In this document: positions 1-6,079 of the stretch, in pieces
Position numbering within the stretch: the stretch's first letter is position 1
Layout of the letters: each line of letters opens with the position of its first letter
Source: Gemmatimonadota bacterium
GTDB lineage: Bacteria > Latescibacterota > UBA2968 > UBA8231
Length of the DNA: 22,468 nucleotides
Assembly: GCA_028875335.1 (NCBI GenBank)
Contig: JAPPEF010000307.1
Span: forward strand, 1-22,468
Direction: 5' to 3'
Notes under the pieces: model-generated
Databases searched by the model: none
What the model was told of the DNA's origin: nothing
What the model saw: the letters and a program-made list of their open reading frames with translations, nothing else
Translations under genes and position numbers: made by a program

Positions 1-806
1 AAGGGTGCGATGTCTGGCTCAACAACCCCCGCCGCCCCTTGGAGGCTTCGGGCACATCGGGCATGAAGGCTGCGGTCAATGGCGTGCTCAACGTCAGCGT
101 ATTCGACGGCTGGTGGGACGAAGCCTGCGACAACCACGCTGGTTGGACCATTGGCCGCGGCGAGGACTATGACGACGAGCAGTACCAAGACGCAGTCGAG
201 TCCAACTCGCTCTACGACTTGCTAGAGACTGAGGTGATTCCGCTGTTCTACCAGCGCGACGCGGACGGATTGCCCGGCGATTGGATCGCCCGCATGAAGG
301 AGACCATTGTCCAGCTTGCGCCGCAGTACAACACGCACCGCATGGTGCGCGAATATACCGAGCGATTCTACTTGCCTGGGCAAACTCGCTTTGAGGAATT
401 GGCGGACGACCGCGAGCGGGTCCAACGGCTGACGCATTGGAAGTCGCATGTGCGCTCCAAGTGGACGCAGGTGCAAATCGGCGCGGTGGATGCTGAATTT
501 CCCCGGTTGCTCAAGGTGGGAATGCAGGTGCCGTTGCGCGCTGCCGTGACGTTGGGCGAGCTAACGCCAGAGGATGTCCGCGTCGAGATCTACGCCGGCC
601 GCCTCAACGCCCAGCGCGAGTTTGCCCAGACCGAGGTGTATCCGCTGGAATTGGACGACCACAACGGCGACGGGACCTACCATTTCGTTGGCACCTTTAC
701 GTGCGCGGCGGCTGGCTCGCACGGCTACACCCTGCGCGTGGTGCCCTCTCATCCTGACTTGCAAAATCCCTTGGAGATGGGGTTGGTGCATTGGGCGCGG
801 GGGTAA
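1..806 (+). CDS. glgP: Alpha-glucan (glycogen/maltodextrin) phosphorylase, C-terminal part
   Basis: This is the 3' end of a gene that starts before the window; the frame is open from base 3. The protein begins in the strongly conserved phosphorylase segment DVWLNNPRRPLEASGTSGMK, which lies in the active-site/PLP domain, where the invariant lysine of family members normally follows. It then reads NGVLNVSVFDGWWDE and ends with a roughly 100-residue beta-rich tail (VPLRAAVTLGELTPEDVRVEIY...), as seen in the bacterial phosphorylases that carry an N-terminal DUF3417. Family knowledge: these cytoplasmic enzymes release glucose-1-phosphate from alpha-1,4-glucans using phosphate and PLP. The catalytic N-terminal half is outside the window, so the family call rests on the visible third. 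The gene converges on folD, with only 11 bp between the two stop codons. The symbol glgP is used by family; malP would be an alternative. Confidence 0.93.
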   Translation, partial: GCDVWLNNPRRPLEASGTSGMKAAVNGVLNVSVFDGWWDEACDNHAGWTIGRGEDYDDEQYQDAVESNSLYDLLETEVIPLFYQRDADGLPGDWIARMKETIVQLAPQYNTHRMVREYTERFYLPGQTRFEELADDRERVQRLTHWKSHVRSKWTQVQIGAVDAEFPRLLKVGMQVPLRAAVTLGELTPEDVRVEIYAGRLNAQREFAQTEVYPLELDDHNGDGTYHFVGTFTCAAAGSHGYTLRVVPSHPDLQNPLEMGLVHWARG

Positions 807-817
807 GGGACGCGGGA

Positions 818-1702
818 TCAGGACATTCTGCACTTCTGCTTGGCCGCCCATACGGTGTTGTAGAGCAATAGCGCGATTGTCATCGGTCCGACTCCGTTGG
901 GCACGGGCGTGATCGCGCGGGCTTTTGGGCGCACCTGTTTGTAGTCCACGTCGCCGACGAGTCGCCAGCCGCGTTCGCGCGAAGGGTCGTCAATTTGGTT
1001 GGTGCCCACGTCGATTACCACCGCCCCTTCTTTGACCATATCCGCCGTGATCCCCCGAGGGAATCCAGCCGCCACCACTAGGATATCCGCTTGGCGCGTG
1101 AAGTGCCCGAGGTCGCGGGTGCCGGTATGGCACAGGGTCACCGTGGCATTGGCTCCGGCCGCCTTGTGCCCCAGCAAGATGGCTACGGGCCGTCCCACGA
1201 GCGTGCTGCGGCCGACTACGACCACGTGCCGGCCTTCTACCTCGATCCCGCTGCGGCTGAGAATCTGCAAGACCCCGTGCGGCGTACAGGGCCAAAAGCA
1301 CTCCTCCTGCCGCACGAGGCGGCCCAAATTGACCGGGTGCAGGCCATCGACATCCTTGTTTGGGTCAATGGCGTTGAGGACCTGCTGCTCGTCTTGCCCC
1401 GGCAGCGGTAGCTGTATTAAGATGCCGTGGATCGCGGCGGCGGCGTTGAGCCGCTCGACAGTGGCTAGCACGTCCTCGGTCGTAGCGTTGGCGGGCAGAT
1501 CTATTTGCTCGGAGTGAATGCCGAGGGCTTCGCAGGCTCGGCCCTTGGCGCGCACGTAGGACTGCGAGGCTGGATTGTCCCCTACTAATACAACCGCCAA
1601 GCCCGGCACCAGACCGTACTCCTGCTTCAGGCGCGCGATGTCCACCAGCAGTTCTTCTTGCACTTGGGCCGCAATCGTCCGGCCATCGAGTCGCTCGCCC
1701 AT
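818..1702 (-). CDS. folD: Bifunctional methylenetetrahydrofolate dehydrogenase / cyclohydrolase FolD
   Basis: 294-residue protein, the usual FolD length. It interconverts 5,10-methylene-THF, methenyl-THF and 10-formyl-THF with NADP in the cytoplasm, supplying one-carbon units for purines and formyl-methionine. Visible signatures are the catalytic Tyr/Lys in SYVRAK (Tyr49, Lys53), QLPLPGQ, KDVDGLHP (residues 116-123), the Rossmann segment GRSTLVGRP (164-172) and the C-terminal signature PVPNGVGPMT. The open frame continues about 105 residues further upstream, but that part is antisense-like composition inside serS. The ATG at 1702 is chosen because the family N-terminus starts there and because it overlaps the serS stop by one base (TGATG), a typical translational-coupling arrangement. 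serS and folD are therefore probably co-transcribed. Confidence 0.96.
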   Translation of the reverse strand: MGERLDGRTIAAQVQEELLVDIARLKQEYGLVPGLAVVLVGDNPASQSYVRAKGRACEALGIHSEQIDLPANATTEDVLATVERLNAAAAIHGILIQLPLPGQDEQQVLNAIDPNKDVDGLHPVNLGRLVRQEECFWPCTPHGVLQILSRSGIEVEGRHVVVVGRSTLVGRPVAILLGHKAAGANATVTLCHTGTRDLGHFTRQADILVVAAGFPRGITADMVKEGAVVIDVGTNQIDDPSRERGWRLVGDVDYKQVRPKARAITPVPNGVGPMTIALLLYNTVWAAKQKCRMS

Positions 1703-3063
1703 CACGCGCCTTTCGGTTGCAGGACGCTCTTCTGCACGACTCGTTGCAGAGCTTCGGGAACCTGTACTGCGCCGTCGGGTTGTTGATAATTGTCCAAAAT
1801 GGCGATCAACAGCCGGCCCATTGCGCAACCCGTGTCGTTGACTAGGTGGCAAAACCCTCGCCCAGCCGCGCCCTTGTAGCGGATGTTCAAGCGCCGGGCC
1901 TGATAGTCGGTGGCGTTGGTGTCGGTCATTACCTCCATGAACTCTCCCGTCCCGGACATCCACACTTCCACGTCCCGCTGCCGATGGCTGGCCAGATAGC
2001 CCGCGTCGCCGTGGCACTTATCGACGACCCGGTAGGGCAGGGCTAACTCTTGCAAAAGCCATTCGTTGATCTGGCCGAATTCTTCGTACAGGGCTTCAGA
2101 CTGATCGGGCAGGCACACGGCGTTCATTTCGATTTTGTCGAATTGGTGCATGCGCTTGATACCCTTCACGTCTTGGCCCCACGACCCGGCTTCCGAGCGA
2201 AAGCAGGCCGTATAGGCGAAGAGCTTGACCGGCAGTTCGGCCGAGTCCAAGGTCTGGTCCATGAAGTAGCTGAAATTGGCCGGCTCGGAGGATCCGACTA
2301 GAAAAAGTTCGGCCCCTTCTTCTACGTTATCGGTCTTGATGGCATAGACTTGGTCGCGTCCTTCGGGAAAGTGCGAGGTGCCGTACAGCGAGCGCTCCCG
2401 CACTAGGAGCGGCGGCACTAACATCTCGTACCCGCGCGCTAAAAGCTCGTCGATGAGGAGCTGGCTCAGGGCGTATTGCATCCGCGCGACATCGCCGCGC
2501 AAATAGGCAAAGCGCGAGCCGGAAACTTGGCCGCCCTGCAAGGTGTTGATGCCGCCTAATTTGACGCCGAGCTCGGCGTGGTGGAGAGGCTCAAAGGAGT
2601 CGTCTTGGGTGTGCAGAGGACGCTTCGGCATGTACTCGGCGCTGGTGTTACCACGGCCCAACTTATCCGCCGCTAGGTAGCCTTGCCCCGGAATCCAGGC
2701 ATTCTCCTCGACATTGTCTTCCTCGCCAGCACCGGTAGGCATGTCGGGATGCGGCCAGTTGGGAAACCAATCCATGATTTCCTGCCACTCGGCGACGACG
2801 GTTCCCAACTCGTGCTCCAGCACCCGCCCGCGTTCGCGCAACTCCCGCCCCTTTTCCCGCGCTGCATCCGGGTCGTTGCGACCGAGTTGCGCTAGTTGCT
2901 TTTTCTCGCTGTTGAGTGCGTCGATGTTCCGTTGCAGCTTTTGCCGCGCCGCGTCGAGGGCTAACCAGCGATCCACATTAGCTTTGGCCGGATCAACTTT
3001 CCGCACCCGTATCGCCTCGCGCATGGCGTCGGGATCGGTGCGCACGGCCTTTGGGTCAATCAT
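1702..3063 (-). CDS. serS: Seryl-tRNA synthetase (divergent)
   Basis: 453-residue class II aminoacyl-tRNA synthetase that charges tRNA-Ser (and tRNA-Sec where present) with serine. Residues about 28-100 are charged and helical, fitting the tRNA-binding antiparallel coiled coil. The catalytic core shows motif 2 (FRSEAG, 288-293, then MHQFDKIEM) and motif 3 (GCAMGRLLIAILDNYQQPDG, 412-431). Several positions differ from common bacterial SerRS: the serine-site segment reads GSSEPANFSYF instead of the usual T-x-E-V-P-x-T-N, and the segment usually reading EISSCSN is EVMTDTNATDYQARR. The glutamates and the motif 2 arginine are kept, so activity is likely. It starts at the ATG at 3063 and ends on the folD start codon. 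It may be the only SerRS or a diverged second copy; the window cannot tell. Confidence 0.93.
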   Translation of the reverse strand: MIDPKAVRTDPDAMREAIRVRKVDPAKANVDRWLALDAARQKLQRNIDALNSEKKQLAQLGRNDPDAAREKGRELRERGRVLEHELGTVVAEWQEIMDWFPNWPHPDMPTGAGEEDNVEENAWIPGQGYLAADKLGRGNTSAEYMPKRPLHTQDDSFEPLHHAELGVKLGGINTLQGGQVSGSRFAYLRGDVARMQYALSQLLIDELLARGYEMLVPPLLVRERSLYGTSHFPEGRDQVYAIKTDNVEEGAELFLVGSSEPANFSYFMDQTLDSAELPVKLFAYTACFRSEAGSWGQDVKGIKRMHQFDKIEMNAVCLPDQSEALYEEFGQINEWLLQELALPYRVVDKCHGDAGYLASHRQRDVEVWMSGTGEFMEVMTDTNATDYQARRLNIRYKGAAGRGFCHLVNDTGCAMGRLLIAILDNYQQPDGAVQVPEALQRVVQKSVLQPKGA

Positions 3064-3403
3064 AATACTCGCTCTCAGTTTTGGGTCAAAAATGGATTAA
3101 AAATAAGAACGCCGCTGGCGCGAATCGTGGCAATATCGCAGAAGCCTTAGCTTTTCAGAGTGATCTTTTGCAGCCACTCGTCCCGCCCACCGTAGGCGGC
3201 AAACACGGCTTCGAGCAAGAGCCGCAGAAAGGGCTACTAGAAAACAAATATTTTATAATGATTGAGACTCGAAAACAGCTTATGGACCACTATGATGCCC
3301 CAAGTAGTGAACTGAAGGCCGATGATCCAGCGAAAGCGTTGATCGAGTCGGCGGTGCTATGTAGGAGTGTGCCGAGATTTCGGTTTGAGCAAAGGATAGT
3401 TTG
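3064..3403. other. 340-bp intergenic stretch between serS and the island genes
   Basis: No gene is supported here. It holds the serS upstream region, the apparent old 3' end of lysR (3147-3226, including the 65-bp repeat copy at 3162-3226), and about 180 bp of lower-GC DNA behind the HEPN-like gene. An open frame on the plus strand runs through both the lysR remnant and the unique DNA, so it is not a coherent coding sequence. Confidence 0.6.
3162..3226. repeat. 65-bp direct repeat, left copy (displaced lysR 3' end)
   Basis: Matches 4272-4336 at 64 of 65 positions in the same orientation; the only difference is A at 3189 against G at 4299. Read on the minus strand in the lysR frame it encodes the same C-terminal residues (…DEWLQKI), then continues into unique sequence as TLKS and a TAA stop at 3147-3149. 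It therefore looks like an authentic alternative lysR terminus rather than random homology. Confidence 0.93.
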
Positions 3404-3884
3404 TTACTTCAGCTTGTGATCAACTTCTTCCAAGAAGATTTTTGAGACCTTGAAAATCTTGTTCGTATCGTCGAACATCTTCCCCTTGGTTCGAGAGCGC
3501 CTATTTCTATTGGTTGGAGAGAAATCTATGTCCATTTCGTGGACAATCTGATTACGTGCTGTGAATATCCGAGCTAGGTCGTTTGGGTCTTTTGTAATTG
3601 AATTGGACTGGATATCAAAAAACGAACCTACCCTTAGCATCCTTTATCAGTTGCTTTACTAGGGCGTCCAGGCCAGCACAAGCAAATGTGAGCATGGCTC
3701 TGAGAAGGTCTTGTTCTTTGTCGGTGGATACTCCTCTCGCTTTGCGCGTCGTCCGCGTAGTATTAAAAATTTCAAGAAAGGAACTTGAGGTGTCGTGAGC
3801 ATTGCGTAGGAGAATATAGGCATTCCAACAACACTGTTGACAATCCGGCTCAGAGGGATAGTGATCGAAGCGCGATGACATCAA
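3404..3884 (-). pseudogene. HEPN-like protein gene, interrupted by a +1 frameshift in a homopolymer
   Basis: Two overlapping frames (3884-3615, 89 codons; 3640-3404, 78 codons) join into one protein of about 159 residues if one base is removed from the run of six A/T pairs at 3617-3622. The junction then reads KGRFVFDIQSNS instead of stopping at TGA. The joined protein has a helical segment (KEQDLLRAMLTFACAGLDAL, about 57-74) and, in the second half, RNQIVHE with Arg110 and His115. This matches the R-x4-6-H signature of HEPN domains, many of which are RNases in toxin-antitoxin and antiviral systems. The start overlaps the stop of the upstream gene (ATGA). GC content is visibly lower than in flanking genes. 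The break may be a sequencing error, a real inactivation or a phase-variable tract. The exact family is not recognised with certainty. Confidence 0.6.
3617..3622. other. A6/T6 homopolymer at the frameshift site
   Basis: Six consecutive A on the plus strand. With five, the HEPN-like reading frame is continuous; with six it ends at a TGA immediately downstream. This is the simplest single change that repairs the gene. Confidence 0.7.
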
Positions 3885-4198
3885 ACAGCCTCTAGTTCTT
3901 CAATGTCCTCAGCAAATGGCGGCAACGGTGAGTACTCTGCGTACCCTGGATACCCTGGATACTCTGGATACTCTGGATACCCTGGATACCCTGGATACCC
4001 TCTATTGGGCCGATCACTAAACCGATACAGTCGATTGTCTTGCGTTATTGTGCCAAGATACTCGCCGTTGGGGTCGAAGACATCTCCGTCCTTCCAAGGT
4101 GTCCAGCCAATCCAGTTGGCATTGGTGTCAAATACATACTTATCTCGCTTAAAGGCGATCCACTGGCCAGAAGAGCTAAATAGGTATTTGGTCATCAC
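3881..4198 (-). CDS. 4-fold beta-flower-type protein with C-terminal YPG/YPE repeat
   Basis: 105 residues with no signal peptide or membrane segment. The N-terminal half (about 1-65) is made of four similar short units, each an aromatic-rich beta hairpin: LFSSSGQWIAF, VFDTNANWIGW, VFDPNGEYLGT and the DNRLYRF unit. This pattern of four F-D/S-x-N-G-x-W/Y repeats is what I recall from proteins annotated as '4-fold beta flower'. Residues about 67-88 are a GYPGYPGYPEYPEYPGYPGY tract, followed by an acidic tail (FAEDIEELEAV). The start is the ATG at 4198, with an AGGA ribosome-binding site upstream; a second in-frame ATG follows at once. It overlaps the HEPN-like gene by ATGA, so the two are probably translated together. 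Function is unknown; pairing with a HEPN-like partner suggests a conflict or toxin-antitoxin role, which is inference. Confidence 0.72.
   Translation of the reverse strand: MMTKYLFSSSGQWIAFKRDKYVFDTNANWIGWTPWKDGDVFDPNGEYLGTITQDNRLYRFSDRPNRGYPGYPGYPEYPEYPGYPGYAEYSPLPPFAEDIEELEAV
3932..4003. repeat. Tandem 9-bp repeat, about eight units
   Basis: Seven consecutive 9-bp units of the form RTACYCTGG start at 3941, with a degenerate eighth unit at 3932-3940. In the minus-strand gene each unit encodes Tyr-Pro-Gly or Tyr-Pro-Glu. Unit number could vary by slippage. It is too short, and has no spacers, to be a CRISPR array. Confidence 0.9.
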
Positions 4199-4259
4199 TA
4201 GTCGTCCTGCCTAAAGAAGGTGAAGAGCGAATTAGACTATTAATATAGTTGAAAGACCA

Positions 4260-5180
4260 CTACTTGGCAGCGATCTTTTGCAGCCACTCGTCCCGCCCGC
4301 CGTAGGCGGCAAACACGGCTTCGAGCAAGAGCCGCACGGCTTGGCCAAAGTAGCGGCCACGCCGCCAGGCCACGCCGATTTCGCGCTCAAAGGCCACGCC
4401 GCGCACTTCTACTGTTTTGAGCGCGCCGCTGGCTAACGACTCGCGGATGGTCAGCCGCGGCAAAAACGAGATGCCCACCCCGGCCTCCACCAACTTGCGC
4501 ATGGCCTCTGGGCTGCGCAGTTCCATCACTGCGCCCGGCGCTAGGCCGGCTTCGGCGAACTTCTCGTCAATCACCTTGCGCGAGATCGAGTCGGCGTGAA
4601 AGAGGATCAGCGGCTCTTCTACCACCTCGGCGAGGGCGACGAACTCGCACCGGGTGAAGCGATGCGCTGGCCCGACGACCAAGGGCATGTCGTCGCGATA
4701 AATCGGCACGACGTCGATTTTGGGATGGGTATAGGGCAGGTGGATCAGCGCGAATTCAGCGCGCTGCATTAGCAGGTCGTCAATGAGATAGCGCGAGGGG
4801 GCCACTTGGGTCTTGAGTGCGACGCCCGGATAGCGGCGCATGTACTCTTTGAGAATTTCCGGCAGGAGGTAGATGACGGCCGCGTCCACCGCGCCGAACT
4901 GAAAGCCTCCTCCCGGTTCTAGGTCGCTCCGCTGCAGCCGCTCGCTCGCCTCCTCCAACAAGTCCTCGACTTGGACGGCATAGCTCAGCAACAGGCGGCC
5001 CTCGGTAGTAAGGGCTACGTGCCGATTATCGCGGTTGAAGAGCTGGACTCCCATGCTCTTTTCCAACTCCAGAACCGCACTGGAAACCGTCGGTTGGGTT
5101 ACGTTCATCTGGCGCGCCGCTTGGGTAAAGCTGCCCGTGCGCGCCACGGCGAGGAAGTAGCGCAGGTGTTGCAGGTTCAT
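4260..5180 (-). CDS. LysR-type transcriptional regulator
   Basis: 306 residues, typical for the family. Residues 1-60 form the winged helix-turn-helix (MNLQHLRYFLAVARTGSFTQ, then AARQMNVTQPTVSSAVLELE), and about 90-300 form the periplasmic-binding-like effector domain. LysR regulators bind DNA as tetramers and respond to a small metabolite. The gene follows a PhyH-family oxygenase by 10 bp on the same strand and is probably co-transcribed with the two oxygenases it may control; no classic divergently transcribed target is adjacent. No strong Shine-Dalgarno is seen before the ATG at 5180. The last 65 bp of usable coding sequence are duplicated 1.1 kb downstream. The present C-terminus is QKIAAK, whereas the displaced copy would end QKITLKS, suggesting that DNA insertion replaced the tail without breaking the gene. 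Confidence 0.95.
   Translation of the reverse strand: MNLQHLRYFLAVARTGSFTQAARQMNVTQPTVSSAVLELEKSMGVQLFNRDNRHVALTTEGRLLLSYAVQVEDLLEEASERLQRSDLEPGGGFQFGAVDAAVIYLLPEILKEYMRRYPGVALKTQVAPSRYLIDDLLMQRAEFALIHLPYTHPKIDVVPIYRDDMPLVVGPAHRFTRCEFVALAEVVEEPLILFHADSISRKVIDEKFAEAGLAPGAVMELRSPEAMRKLVEAGVGISFLPRLTIRESLASGALKTVEVRGVAFEREIGVAWRRGRYFGQAVRLLLEAVFAAYGGRDEWLQKIAAK
4272..4336. repeat. 65-bp direct repeat, right copy (inside lysR 3' end)
   Basis: Partner of 3162-3226 with one mismatch in 65. It encodes the C-terminal residues of the intact LysR protein on the minus strand. The two copies are exactly 1,110 bp apart and bracket the low-GC two-gene island. Confidence 0.93.
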
Positions 5181-5190
5181 GGGCGCAGCG

Positions 5191-6066
5191 CTAGGTGGGC
5201 TGCGCAGCTTTCGCCGATCCGAAGGTCGAGTGGCGCAATACGGTCTGGGTAGCGTAGATGGAGCCGCCGACCTTGGCCCCGGGCATCGGCATGCTCACGG
5301 GCACGTCGGCGACGCGGATGTGCCGGCTTGGCTCGCCGCGCACGAAGGTCCGGCAATAGCCCTCCCAATCAGGCGCTGGCACCAAGGGCCAGGAGTCGCC
5401 GGCGCAATACTGCAAGAGCAGGAGCCGACGCGGATAGGGCGAGGTGTTGGGCAGGGAGCCGTGCAGGGCGCGGACGTGGTGGAGGGAGATGCCGCCTGCT
5501 GCTAGCTCGATCTTTTCGGCTGTGGAATCGTCGAAATCCTCCGTGGTCACCGCGCCGGCGAAATGGCCGTCGAGGTGGTGGTTGTAGATCGGGCCCTTGT
5601 GCGACCCGGGGATGACGAGCAAGCAGCCGTTGGTCTCGTTCATATCGTCGATGCACACGCCCACGGCGAGGAGGTCGTCGTTGGTGTGCGGATAAAAAGC
5701 CCAGTCCTGATGCCACTCCACCGGGCTGCCGAACTCGCCGGATTTCATGTTGAGCTTGTCGCCGTTGGTGCGGATGCGCGGGCCGATTAACTGGCCGACG
5801 ATGTCCAGAATTCGCTCGTGGTGCAGGGTGCTGCGGTAGATTTCGTGCTGGGCGACTGGGCTTTTGAGCCGCCGTAGCTTGGGGTTGTCGGGCGCGTGTC
5901 CCGGCTCCAAGTCGAATACGGTATCGCTTTCGGTCGCGGTGCGCGACTGATCGACGAACTCGTCGGTGGTTTGCCGCAGCGCCTCTACTTCTCCGAGGGT
6001 CAATACTCCCTCGACGCCGAGGTAGCCTTTTTCGTGGTAGCTGGCGATTTGTTCTTGAGTCAGCAT
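5191..6066 (-). CDS. Phytanoyl-CoA dioxygenase (PhyH) family Fe(II)/2-oxoglutarate oxygenase
   Basis: 291 residues from the chosen start. The double-stranded beta-helix fold is supported by a canonical facial triad: EWHQDWAFYP gives His119 and Asp121, and ALHGSLPNTS gives His202, followed by Arg213/Arg214 (PRRLLLLQY), a likely 2-oxoglutarate anchor. GCLLVIPGSHKGP is the usual PhyH core segment. Family members are cytoplasmic enzymes that hydroxylate (sometimes otherwise oxidise) small molecules with O2 and 2-oxoglutarate; the substrate here is unknown. An ATG at 6072 is only 2 nt behind a GGAG Shine-Dalgarno, while the ATG at 6066 sits 8 nt behind it, so the inner start is preferred. The gene lies 13 bp (7 bp if the outer ATG is used) behind a second PhyH gene and 10 bp ahead of lysR, forming one apparent operon. 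Confidence 0.92.
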   Translation of the reverse strand: MLTQEQIASYHEKGYLGVEGVLTLGEVEALRQTTDEFVDQSRTATESDTVFDLEPGHAPDNPKLRRLKSPVAQHEIYRSTLHHERILDIVGQLIGPRIRTNGDKLNMKSGEFGSPVEWHQDWAFYPHTNDDLLAVGVCIDDMNETNGCLLVIPGSHKGPIYNHHLDGHFAGAVTTEDFDDSTAEKIELAAGGISLHHVRALHGSLPNTSPYPRRLLLLQYCAGDSWPLVPAPDWEGYCRTFVRGEPSRHIRVADVPVSMPMPGAKVGGSIYATQTVLRHSTFGSAKAAQPT

Positions 6067-6079
6067 GGACATTTCTCCG

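Noticed and set aside
1703..2017. N-terminal extension of FolD by 105 residues
   Set aside because: The extension is arginine- and glycine-rich antisense-type sequence inside serS; the family N-terminus starts at the ATG at 1702.
3062..3090. serS promoter TTGACC-16 bp-TATTAT
   Set aside because: The -10 box would overlap the ATG itself, so transcripts would start inside the gene. The TTTGGGTCAA word at 3050 and 3080 that creates the look is probably a chance or local duplication.
3081..3419. Plus-strand open frame of 112 codons across the serS upstream region
   Set aside because: It runs antisense through the displaced lysR terminus and then through unrelated DNA, with no domain, no ribosome-binding site and no consistent composition.
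3932..4003. Possible CRISPR array
   Set aside because: Units are 9 bp with no spacers, and they encode a peptide repeat in a supported gene.
3903..4214. Plus-strand YPG-repeat protein of 103 codons
   Set aside because: The repeat encodes YPG on both strands by base symmetry. Only the minus strand shows four coherent beta units and coupling to a neighbouring gene.
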